NCBI RefSeq assembly: GCF_008329715.1
Contig: NZ_VTSR01000022.1
Coordinates: 124,001 to 188,000 of the forward strand
DNA from: Gimesia chilikensis
GTDB taxonomy: Bacteria; Planctomycetota; Planctomycetia; Planctomycetales; Planctomycetaceae
Length of the DNA stretch: 64,000 nt
Reading direction: 5' to 3'
Made by a program: the position numbers and the translations under genes. Shown here piece after piece: positions 44,889 through 53,043 of the stretch (positions are counted from its first letter, which is position 1; each line of letters begins with the position of its first letter). The notes beneath the pieces were generated by a model. That model searched no databases and was not told the origin of the DNA. It saw nothing but the letters and a program-made list of their open reading frames with translations.

Positions 44889-47414
44889 TCAATGACCGGG
44901 AAGTTTTACAGGAAACGGGAGTGCCGGGAGGCGTGTTGGTTTTTGATCTTTTTCCTTAAAGACACCCTGCTTGACGATCAGGCCGGTATCCCAGGTGCCC
45001 AGGACCAGGTCGAAGCCGTCTGCCGCCGGTTGAGAGGACATGTGTTCCAGCCTGGCGTCATTCAGTTGCAGGAGGCCTGTCTGGAGGAACGTGTCGGAAT
45101 TCCAGGCGGTGATGGTTCCTCGGTAGCAGGCAACCAGCAGGGTTTTTTGCTGCGGGTGATAGTTGACATCCATGATTTCTGACAGGCCGGTAGGAATGAT
45201 CGATTCCAAAATTCCCGCCTTGAGATTGAGGATCAGGATCTGTCCGGTATCGAAGACGAACATCGCAAAGCGACCGTCGGCGGTGCATCTGACCTGCATC
45301 AGCTGGCTTTGGTGATAGACGGGCGGGGTTAATAGTTTCTGCGGTTGCCCTTCGCGCAGTTCCACCACAGCACCATGTGTGTACTCAAAAAAGAAATAAC
45401 GCCCTAGCCCTTGATAGATTCTGGCGATGAGATCCTTGCCGGGAAGCCCATGGCTGAGCTCACCATAGTTATCTTCTTCCGCGACTCCATATGCTCTGAA
45501 CGCCAGGTAGAGAGCAGCGTTGGCTGAGAGGTCGCATAACGAGCGGGGAATGCGGTAAGCGAATTCGTTATTATAGTACTCTTCCGGGCGTGTTGGTTTT
45601 TTCTGTGAATGCGCACGGAGCAGTTGCATTTCCCCCGGGTTCGTATGCGTTGTCGAAGTCTGCCAGTGCCAGAGGGTGCCGTCCCAATCGAGGGCGGCGA
45701 TTCTGTTAGAGGTAGCGTTGACTGCGATGTGAAACAGCTTTTCCGTCCCCCCTTCCAGTGCACAGGTTCTGCTTTGTTGAGACAGATCCCAGACGCCTGC
45801 ATTTCCCGAATTTTCTCCCACGAGTAGCAGGGACGCATCCTGGGAGAGCGCCAGACAGGAGTTCTGGATTACTTTGGTATTGAAGGTCCGCTCGAGTGCT
45901 CCCTGTGCTTTGAAATCGAATACGGAGACATCATTCCAGTCCAGTGAAGCTGCGAGTTTACCGGAGGTGAATCTGGAGAGGGCGTTGACCGTCCCTGACG
46001 GCTGCGCGATCGTGTTTCCGGTCGCGAGGTCATACAGGTCGATCTCTGGAGTATAACCACGAATGATGCACATCCGCCCGGAAGTGCTGCTCCAGGTCTG
46101 CGCGTGAACATCATTTCGCATGTCGTCGCGGTCCAGGTTCCATCTCTCCCCCAGTGCGTCACCGCGTGATTTTTTAATGGTAAATGTGCGGTCCTTTACA
46201 GGGCTGGAGTCTCTGGTCCAGGCATCGACCAGATCAATCGCCTTGATGGCATGGTCCTGCTTATCATAGATCCAGGCATTTAACGTATTGGCATCCTTCG
46301 GTCCTGGAAATTTGAGGTTTTCAGTTTTGGGCGTTTTGTAGTTTCCCGGGCCCGTTTCTCTCATTACCATATCATGGTGGAGTAACTTGCCGTTGGAAGG
46401 ATCGATCAGTCCCCAGTTGAGCAGGGTGAGCTTTGAGAAGTCAACACCCGTCACAGGCACTTTATACCGGGGATTCGATTCAAACTGGACGATGAAGGGG
46501 GTAAAGCTTCTCTGTTTACCGGACTCCGCCAGCTCCATTTGAAACGGTTGCTCCAGATTGATGACTCCCTTGATTTCATTATGTTTTAAATCCAGTTCGT
46601 GGCAACTGGTCGACCAGATGATTTTCTGACTGTCCGGGTCGAAGCAGGCTAAATTGGTCTCTCCATAGATCAGAAGTTTTCCGTTGTGCGAGTTATATTG
46701 GAGGTGACGGTAATTGGATAATTCATCGAATTCCAGATGGCAGGTGGGAGTCAGTTCGGGGCCGAGGAAGCCTGCCAGAAAACAGTAGTCTCCTGAGTAT
46801 CCATCCAGAAAACTCTCCTGTTCCTGTTCAGCTTTTTCTTTGTTGAAACGAGATTCAAACAGGACCCAGGTGGAATCGGTGGAGGTGGCAATCGCTTTTA
46901 TCCAGAGCCGTTCCACATTGATGGGAACCCGCAAGCGGCGGACTGCCAGGCATTCTCCCGTGTGGACATCCCAGATTCTGAGACAGGGGATGAGCTGGGG
47001 CATGCTGTAGTACCAGCCGGTCTGGTTTTCTTCCTCCATGTCATCCACGGTGACCAGCCAGCGGGAGTGATTCAGCTGGGCGAACTTGCGGAATCGGGCG
47101 GGACCGGCGATGCTGCCCAGGTAGGTCCCATCGTCGCTCCGCCAGAGGCGAATCGTTTCTGCCTGGGAGAACAGGACGGATCCGTCTTCTGAAAATTGGA
47201 CGTCCATGGGGTTCGGTGCATGCAGTAATTTCACCTCGCCGTAAAACTGTTCGCGGGGAATCTGGCTCTGCTGGATCGTGTCGGCCAGGGTGGGACGCGG
47301 CTTTTTCGCATCGATGGCGTAAACGGTATGGGCTGTGCTGAGTAGGAGCAGACTGGCAACAGACAGATTGAGCAGGGCAGAAACAAAAAGGGGGTTGCAG
47401 TTTCGGGCACGCAT
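44889..47414 (-). CDS. Secreted WD40-like beta-propeller protein, tandem paralogue 2
   Basis: An 841-residue exported protein, related end to end to the gene at 42704. The signal peptide ends near HTVYA; the next 30 residues share QQSQIPREQFYGEVKLLH. Repeats include DGSVLFSQAETIRLWRSDDG, SGNAGVWDLSQQSRTCAL, GRFAMFVFDTGQILILNLKA and YRGTITAWNSDTFLQTGLLQ; the C-terminal GFDLVLGTWDTGLIVKQGVF also matches. Extra segments of about 130 residues sit in the middle. The GTG at 47426 is less likely than the ATG at 47414, which has GAGGA upstream. It is the first gene of the pair. Confidence 0.82.
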   Translation of the reverse strand: MRARNCNPLFVSALLNLSVASLLLLSTAHTVYAIDAKKPRPTLADTIQQSQIPREQFYGEVKLLHAPNPMDVQFSEDGSVLFSQAETIRLWRSDDGTYLGSIAGPARFRKFAQLNHSRWLVTVDDMEEENQTGWYYSMPQLIPCLRIWDVHTGECLAVRRLRVPINVERLWIKAIATSTDSTWVLFESRFNKEKAEQEQESFLDGYSGDYCFLAGFLGPELTPTCHLEFDELSNYRHLQYNSHNGKLLIYGETNLACFDPDSQKIIWSTSCHELDLKHNEIKGVINLEQPFQMELAESGKQRSFTPFIVQFESNPRYKVPVTGVDFSKLTLLNWGLIDPSNGKLLHHDMVMRETGPGNYKTPKTENLKFPGPKDANTLNAWIYDKQDHAIKAIDLVDAWTRDSSPVKDRTFTIKKSRGDALGERWNLDRDDMRNDVHAQTWSSTSGRMCIIRGYTPEIDLYDLATGNTIAQPSGTVNALSRFTSGKLAASLDWNDVSVFDFKAQGALERTFNTKVIQNSCLALSQDASLLLVGENSGNAGVWDLSQQSRTCALEGGTEKLFHIAVNATSNRIAALDWDGTLWHWQTSTTHTNPGEMQLLRAHSQKKPTRPEEYYNNEFAYRIPRSLCDLSANAALYLAFRAYGVAEEDNYGELSHGLPGKDLIARIYQGLGRYFFFEYTHGAVVELREGQPQKLLTPPVYHQSQLMQVRCTADGRFAMFVFDTGQILILNLKAGILESIIPTGLSEIMDVNYHPQQKTLLVACYRGTITAWNSDTFLQTGLLQLNDARLEHMSSQPAADGFDLVLGTWDTGLIVKQGVFKEKDQKPTRLPALPFPVKLPGH

Positions 47415-47674
47415 GGTGTTCCTCACAGTTTTGATAACACAGTCGTCGGGTTTTCAGATGTGCCTGCTGCAAATTCTACCAGACTGAACACGGAATGCAG
47501 TTATTATTTTACTGTTTAAGCGACGGTAAGTGTTTTTTGGTGGGGCGATTCAGTTAATGGAAAGGCACTCCACTGAACATTGCTGCTTGAATTCGCAGAC
47601 GATGCGCATGTACCATGGAAGCTGATTCTCTGCATGTCCTGTTGAGTTGATGATTCTCTCGAAAGGCGGATGTG

Positions 47675-48934
47675 ATGTTACGCTGGAATTTGCTGCTGCT
47701 GATCCTGGCTGGGACTTTGGGTCTGTGTTGTGGTGACAGGTCGATGGCGGCCGAGGAGGTTGTGCTGCCTCAGATTCCTGCGATGAGTGCCGATGCTTTT
47801 TTTGCGCTGCCGGTGGAGGAGCAGCGGGCTCTGCTGGTTGAGGCCCTGGAACAACGGTTACAGTTGTTTGAGAATATGGCTTATGAGACGCGCTGCCGTA
47901 AGTATTTCCTGCACGAGGAACTGGGTACGTTTCCCTATGCAGGGGAAATTCCCGAGCCTGCGGACAGTCAAATGTTTCGTATGAAATATGATACCTATTG
48001 CCTGGGGAAATCGTACCGGCAGGAATTCCAGCTCGTGCTACTGGAATCACCGCAGCATGAGCATGGGGCAATGCATCAAGAGATGCGAACAGCTGATGCG
48101 AGTGAGGGGGAGTTCCTGTGTGCCCATGAGATGATCAATGAGGAAGGTCAGAGATCCTCTGGTACGATTAGCCATCTCGAGGACTGGAATCACAAAGAGG
48201 GTCTACTCAACTTCTGGGGGAGCGGTACGGCTGGAGGGCATGATCTCTATTTTATTCAGGAGAGTGTCCACGCACTCAAATTATTAGATACTGCGGATGA
48301 TGGATCAGCGCGAGTTCCGCTTTTAAATTCGGGCAAGATAAATGGGCGTGAGACGATTTCGTTTTCGTACCCGTTCCAGTTTAAACGGATGAAGAAATAT
48401 CCAGGGATCCTGACAGTGAATTTTGATCCTGAACGACAGTTTCTACCGCTGGCCTATCGCCTGGAATGTTCTGAAGAGCAGGAGCAGGGACGAACGTTGC
48501 GCTGGTTCGAGGCCATGCGTGTTGAGCAGGCAGAACAGCAGCAGGGAATCTGGTTTCCGCACCGGTTTCATCTCCTCAAATGTAACGGCCTGCCTACAGG
48601 TGCCGAGGGATCTTCTGTAGAAGAAGTGCTGGTCAAAGCAATTTCATTCGGGACGGTGACAGACCGGGACCTGGCGTTCACCTTTCCAGCAGGTGTGGAT
48701 GTGAGGAATTTTACCAACGGTGTTCGCTTTATCGCAGATGGGAAGGGGGGCGTGCAGGGTGAGGTCGAGGGAATTCCGTACCTGAATGGATACTATCTGG
48801 GGAGCGTCGTTGGTCCCGGTATTCACAAAATTCTGTTTCCCTGCGTGGGGGTCTCAACCTTTCTTTTGGGCTGGTACCTGGTTCGGCGGCAGGAACGGAT
48901 TGAACGGCAGCAGTCTGTTTCAGCTGGCGTCTAA
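47675..48934 (+). CDS. Exported, C-terminally anchored protein of unknown function
   Basis: 419 residues. Signal peptide about 1-23 (LLLLILAGTLGLCCGDRSMA; the Cys pair could make it a lipoprotein, but the lipobox is poor). The body is soluble, acidic and beta-rich (FSYPFQFKRMKKYPGILTV, VDVRNFTNGVRFIADGKGG). A single membrane segment near the end (KILFPCVGVSTFLLGWYLV), followed by RRQERIERQ, anchors it with a short cytoplasmic tail. No family recognised; it may be an outer-leaf scaffold. AGGCGG lies before the ATG, one codon after a GTG. Its 3' end overlaps the convergent gene by 15 bases. Confidence 0.78.
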   Translation: MLRWNLLLLILAGTLGLCCGDRSMAAEEVVLPQIPAMSADAFFALPVEEQRALLVEALEQRLQLFENMAYETRCRKYFLHEELGTFPYAGEIPEPADSQMFRMKYDTYCLGKSYRQEFQLVLLESPQHEHGAMHQEMRTADASEGEFLCAHEMINEEGQRSSGTISHLEDWNHKEGLLNFWGSGTAGGHDLYFIQESVHALKLLDTADDGSARVPLLNSGKINGRETISFSYPFQFKRMKKYPGILTVNFDPERQFLPLAYRLECSEEQEQGRTLRWFEAMRVEQAEQQQGIWFPHRFHLLKCNGLPTGAEGSSVEEVLVKAISFGTVTDRDLAFTFPAGVDVRNFTNGVRFIADGKGGVQGEVEGIPYLNGYYLGSVVGPGIHKILFPCVGVSTFLLGWYLVRRQERIERQQSVSAGV

Positions 48935-49975
48935 GACCAGCTGTGCCTGTTGTTCGGAGAGGATGCCTTGCAGGGCGACCTGTTCGGCGTGTTTCAGGAA
49001 TGCTGCCTGGCTGTGAGAGACGAGGGGGCGGTCCTGCTCTACCTCTGTTGCTTGTGAGGTTTCGATCCAGAGTAAGCCGCGTTGGGTGACCTGGGTCAGC
49101 TGCTGCAGGAATTCCTGCTGTTTCACAGAGAGGTTGAGCTGCTTCTGTTGCTGGCGGATGCTGCGGAAGATCGGGGAACGCGATTCCAGTGCCAGACGCT
49201 GTTGATCGTCATTTGAGAGTGGGGGCGTGGCAGGCAGAACCTCGGGCGGTTGTGGCTGAATGAGTAGTGCATTGTATTTTGTGTTTTGGGCCGGTGTCAG
49301 GATTGCACGCGATGCACGGCGAAATTCTGCCTTGTACAGTTCGATGCCGGCCTGGATGTCGCGTTGATCTGCTTTGGGCCGCATTGAACCGAGGAACAGG
49401 GGTTTGGTACTCTTGTTGTAATTCGTCTGTGCCTGCCGCAGCTGACGTTTCTGAGTTGTTGTCAGTTTGAAGAGTTCCTGGATCAGGTCAATCTGTAATG
49501 CGCGCCATTTACGGACTGCAATGTAGTGCTGCAGGGTGTAACGGGTTTGAGCGGGTGAGAGCAGGCCGGTGAACGTCATAAGCTGACCGTGGTGGATTGC
49601 CCGGGCCTGACGTGTTTTGCTCCGCTCCAGGTAGGCGGCGAAATCCCGCGGGTTGCCTTCCAGGTAGTCGGCGTCGCGCCCCAGGGTTTCCAATTGTGCG
49701 AGAAAGATCAGGTCATCCAGACTGGCGATGGTCTGTTCCTGGTTGTCGGTCAAGGGGAGGCATGGTTTACCGCTCCGGTGAGCGCGGGCCAGATCGCCGA
49801 TGAAGAGATAGCCGGAGTGGAAAGTGACTTTTTGCGTGAGTCGTAATCCGGCGCTCAGCTCCCGAATTCGTTTGGCCCGGGCGGCTTCGTTTAGATTGTC
49901 TTCCGCGTATCCCGGGGCGAGTGTCTGCAGGCTGCAGATCAATAAGACGACAGCGAATAAGCGTGTGTGGAGCAT
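48920..49975 (-). CDS. Secreted helical protein of unknown function
   Basis: 351 residues. Signal peptide about 1-25 (LFAVVLLICSLQTLAPGYA). Otherwise soluble and almost fully helical, rich in Gln, Leu and Arg (TYNLQHY-like helices; QRQLRQAQTNYNKSTKPL is a clearer example of the character), with repeated LTPAQ/LSPAQ and LSEQQAQLV turns near the ends of helical pairs, reminiscent of planctomycete proteins with a periplasmic Spy-like or CpxP-like sequence. No family can be assigned. It is convergent with the gene at 47675 and overlaps it by 15 bases. Confidence 0.72.
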   Translation of the reverse strand: MLHTRLFAVVLLICSLQTLAPGYAEDNLNEAARAKRIRELSAGLRLTQKVTFHSGYLFIGDLARAHRSGKPCLPLTDNQEQTIASLDDLIFLAQLETLGRDADYLEGNPRDFAAYLERSKTRQARAIHHGQLMTFTGLLSPAQTRYTLQHYIAVRKWRALQIDLIQELFKLTTTQKRQLRQAQTNYNKSTKPLFLGSMRPKADQRDIQAGIELYKAEFRRASRAILTPAQNTKYNALLIQPQPPEVLPATPPLSNDDQQRLALESRSPIFRSIRQQQKQLNLSVKQQEFLQQLTQVTQRGLLWIETSQATEVEQDRPLVSHSQAAFLKHAEQVALQGILSEQQAQLVLDAS

Positions 49976-50047
49976 GTGAGTCTCCTGATTGAAATGTTTG
50001 CGCGTCGTACTGGTCTCTCAATTTGTGGCGCGTTGTCTGGTTCTCCT

Positions 50048-50767
50048 TCAAACCGGCCTGAAGGCCAGGAATTCCCGCAGGGGCCGTTTGACAAGTGAGT
50101 GCATCATGGAGGCGAAGATGACCAGGAAGATGCCGCCGACAATGATCGACATCCAGGTGGGGCCGATGGTGTAGCCCAGCCAGTTGATCAGCTTTTTCAT
50201 ACCACTGCGGCGTCCCGAGAATTCGCGACTCGGATCGGCTTCGGTGGAGAGGAAGATCATGAATCCGCCGATAGCAGCCGTGAGGACCAGGCCGAGCAGG
50301 GGACCCTGCATGACCGACCAGGCATCGGCTTCTTCTTCGCCGGCGGTACCTCCCAGATGATGACGGACCGCTTCGAAAATCTGTCTGTGTTCGCCTTCGT
50401 TGCCCTCGGTAATTTTCTGTTTTTTGCCGGCCTGGTCAATGATGGTGAGCTGCTTCAGACCTTCTGTGTAGGTGACACGGGCCAGCTCTGCGCGCGGCAG
50501 GAAGGTCCCCTTGGATTCTGCAGCGATGATCGCGGTTGCCTCGTCCGGTTGTGCGTTGATGCGGCCGACAAGTTCTTCGAGAACTTTCGGCTTTTTGATA
50601 TCGAGCAGCCAGGCAATGCCGGTGGGGTCGATCTGCATCACGTGCAGCAGGGTGCTGTCACCCGAACTGGTCGACCAGACCATGACCGTCGGGTCATTCT
50701 CAGATCCGGTGATATCGGTGGCAGATTCGGAGGGGACGAGTTCTTCAGGCGTGAGTTCATCATTCAT
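50048..50767 (-). CDS. Membrane protein of unknown function
   Basis: About 239 residues. The first 160 are soluble, acidic to neutral and contain strands like VMVWSTSSGDSTLLHVMQID and ATAIIAAESKGTFLPRAELA, then helices. Two membrane segments lie near the end (GLVLTAAIGGFMIFLSTEAD and WMSIIVGGIFLVIFASMMHS). The topology suggests a cytoplasmic domain held at the membrane, without any motif I recognise. The start is set at the ATG at 50767 (MNDELTPEEL); an in-frame ATG 32 codons upstream is possible. It is divergent from the next gene. Confidence 0.72.
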   Translation of the reverse strand: MNDELTPEELVPSESATDITGSENDPTVMVWSTSSGDSTLLHVMQIDPTGIAWLLDIKKPKVLEELVGRINAQPDEATAIIAAESKGTFLPRAELARVTYTEGLKQLTIIDQAGKKQKITEGNEGEHRQIFEAVRHHLGGTAGEEEADAWSVMQGPLLGLVLTAAIGGFMIFLSTEADPSREFSGRRSGMKKLINWLGYTIGPTWMSIIVGGIFLVIFASMMHSLVKRPLREFLAFRPV

Positions 50768-50970
50768 GGGGAATCCAGCTCTACATTGAATTGACGTGCA
50801 GGAAAGACAGGAAAACGAACGTTGTTCATGACTCGACTTTTGTTCCGATGGGTATTTCGCCATTGTTGATTGCCGCTTTCAGGGAGTCAAGAAAATTATC
50901 ACGGGCTCATCTGAAAATCATAATCCGGTCTGCATTCGTATTTTGGGATGCGCTGCAGTAGACTGCGGGT

Positions 50971-51882
50971 ATGTCTGAATCGCGTCAGAAAACTGAAGGG
51001 TGGGAGTGTTTAGAAGAGGAAGGGGCGGGGCCGTTTATTACGCGACGTCTGTTTCGTCACGCCGACGGCACTCAGTGGGTGTGGCTGTCACGCAAGCATC
51101 GTAAGGCTCTGATAGCCCGTGAAATCGGTCTGGCGGAAGCGATTGGCCAGCTGCTGATTCGCTGTCTGTGGATGCCGGGCGAGTTAAACTGGTGGATCGG
51201 AAGTCTGTTCGCCTTCGGCTCATTGCTGTTTGCGACGGCGAGTGTGCTGTTACTTGCACCCGAGCTGGCGAACGCGCTGGCTCTGAGTTCGACCGAGGTC
51301 AATGCGATTTACTTTGCCGGTTCGCTTCCCTTTACGACTGCCGCCTATCTGCAACTCTACCAGGCTGCGAATGCCGGACCACTGCCGGACGAGCCCGATC
51401 ATTCCGGGAAGCGGCACCGGCTGTTGGGGTGGAAGCCGTGGAAAGCGGGCTGGTTGAGTTGTGCCTTGCAGTTTGTGGGGACGATCCTGTTTAACTTCAA
51501 TACCTTCGATGCACTGTGGCCCGGGCTCACGTGGTTTCAGACCGATCTTCTGGTGTGGGTACCTAACTTTGCGGGCTCGGTGCTGTTTCTGGCCTCCGGT
51601 TACCTGGCGTATATTGAGATCTGCCATCATTACTGGGGCTGGCGGTCGGAGAATCTTTCGTGGTGGATTGTGGTGATCAACCTGCTGGGCTGCGTAGGTT
51701 TTATGGTCTCCGCCTGTTTTGCGATTTCGCTTCCCGGTCCGACAGTCGAGTGGATGGAGACTGTCGCGGTTGCCTTTACGCTGCAGGGGGCGATCTGTTT
51801 TTTTCTGGGGGCCGTGTTAATGCTGCCGGAAACGGTGCGCGAGGAAGCGCAGGCACAGCAACCGGCGGTCGAGAGTGCCTGA
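50971..51882 (+). CDS. Integral membrane protein, YrhK-like
   Basis: 303 residues with about seven hydrophobic segments (WWIGSLFAFGSLLFATASVL, FAGSLPFTTAAYLQLYQAA, WLSCALQFVGTILFNFNTF, WVPNFAGSVLFLASGYLAYI, WWIVVINLLGCVGFMVSACF and VAFTLQGAICFFLGAVLML). The GSLLF, ALQFVGTILFN and GAICFFLGAVLML pieces resemble the YrhK domain found in many bacterial membrane proteins; role unknown. The N-terminal 60 residues are cytoplasmic, with an Arg/His-rich stretch. The start has only a weak ribosome site. A hairpin terminator follows. Confidence 0.72.
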   Translation: MSESRQKTEGWECLEEEGAGPFITRRLFRHADGTQWVWLSRKHRKALIAREIGLAEAIGQLLIRCLWMPGELNWWIGSLFAFGSLLFATASVLLLAPELANALALSSTEVNAIYFAGSLPFTTAAYLQLYQAANAGPLPDEPDHSGKRHRLLGWKPWKAGWLSCALQFVGTILFNFNTFDALWPGLTWFQTDLLVWVPNFAGSVLFLASGYLAYIEICHHYWGWRSENLSWWIVVINLLGCVGFMVSACFAISLPGPTVEWMETVAVAFTLQGAICFFLGAVLMLPETVREEAQAQQPAVESA

Positions 51883-51913
51883 CTCGATTACGCTCATGCG
51901 ATGAACCGAACGC

Positions 51914-51943
51914 CGGCCCATTGTGTATCAGCAGAATGGGCCG
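51914..51943. terminator. Hairpin between convergent genes
   Basis: Perfect 9-bp stem, CGGCCCATT (51914-51922) with AATGGGCCG (51935-51943), and a 12-base loop, midway between the YrhK-like gene (+) and the HAD gene (-). It lacks a T run. Confidence 0.6.
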
Positions 51944-51958
51944 ACGATTCTACGAAGT

Positions 51959-52942
51959 TCATTTCTTGAGGGGCGGGTAGATGACTTTCCAGTCGTCCTT
52001 CATATTCACGACGGTCCAGCCTTTTTCGCTCGCGTCTTTGAGAGCCTGCACGGCGCCGACATTGTAGGCGTATTCGCGTTTGGCATCGGTGTGGTGCACG
52101 AGCAGGGCGAAGCGGGCACCGGATGCGCCGGTGGCCCATTCGAGCATCTGGATGTCACCGTCGGAGTTCCCGAAGGCGGCGATGGGACGCTGACCGATGT
52201 GCGAATTAATGCCGACCGGTTTGCCGGCTTTGTCGTCGATGAAGTTGATTTCCGGCAGACGAATCAGCACGGGACCATCTTCACGCATTTCAAATTTCGT
52301 TTTGACACTGCTGCCGACCACCTGCTGGGGAGGGATGCCGTAAACACGTTCGGTCCAGGGCCGCATGAATTCGATTCCACCTCCCGAGACGATGAATGTT
52401 TTAAAGCCTTTAGACCGCATGTAGGCCAACAGTTCGAGCATGGGCTGATAAACCATCTGGGTGAAGAGGCGTCCGGTTTTCGGATGCCGGGCGGTTTTGC
52501 TCCACTCGTTGACGATCTTTTCAAATTCCGTGGTGGTCATGCCGGTGTGCGTGGCAACAACCAGTTTCAGGACGGCTGCTTCTCCCCCGGCGAAGGCGGT
52601 TTTGTAATCTCCTTTCAGGACCGAAGCGAAGGGTTCCTCTGTTTTCCATTCCGGATGCTGGGGAGCGAGGGCTTTGACCCGATCGATGGCAAAGAAGACC
52701 TGGAAGTACTGCGGTTTTTCGGTCCAGAGGGTGCCATCGTTGTCGAAGGTGGCAATGCGGAGTTCCGGAGGGACGTAATCGGGAGAATCCTCGGACGTTA
52801 CCTTTTCGACGAACTGGATGATGTTCTGTTTGGCGGCAGATTCATTCCAGGAGGGGAGCGGGTCAGCGGCGTGCAGCTGAAACGCGCAGCAGGTCAGAAC
52901 AAGGACCAGGGTCAGTAAGCGAAGACGTGGCTGAATTCTCAT
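51959..52942 (-). CDS. Secreted HAD-superfamily phosphatase-like protein
   Basis: About 327 residues. Signal peptide about 1-25 (LLTLVLVLTCCAFQLHA). The HAD nucleophile motif is FDNDGTLW (Asp67, Asp69), then motif II FIVSGGG, and motif IV AFGNSDGDIQML, so it is probably an active phosphatase of the SerB-like type but exported. It follows a sulfatase gene by about 100 bases on the same strand. Its targets may be phosphorylated sugars, or it may act on other monoesters outside the cell. Start uncertain; an in-frame ATG at 52951 and a longer one at 53008 exist, but this one begins the signal peptide. Confidence 0.85.
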   Translation of the reverse strand: MRIQPRLRLLTLVLVLTCCAFQLHAADPLPSWNESAAKQNIIQFVEKVTSEDSPDYVPPELRIATFDNDGTLWTEKPQYFQVFFAIDRVKALAPQHPEWKTEEPFASVLKGDYKTAFAGGEAAVLKLVVATHTGMTTTEFEKIVNEWSKTARHPKTGRLFTQMVYQPMLELLAYMRSKGFKTFIVSGGGIEFMRPWTERVYGIPPQQVVGSSVKTKFEMREDGPVLIRLPEINFIDDKAGKPVGINSHIGQRPIAAFGNSDGDIQMLEWATGASGARFALLVHHTDAKREYAYNVGAVQALKDASEKGWTVVNMKDDWKVIYPPLKK

Positions 52943-53043
52943 TCGTATCATCTCTCTGGCGGATAAGGGAAATGGGATTTTTTGAAAGTAACGCGCTTTC
53001 TGGAGCAAAGGTGGTCCGCATGATTATTGGTCAGTATAGGTAA

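Noticed and set aside
51923-52918. 331-codon open frame opposite the HAD gene
   Set aside because: Antisense shadow; the minus strand carries the HAD motifs and a signal peptide.
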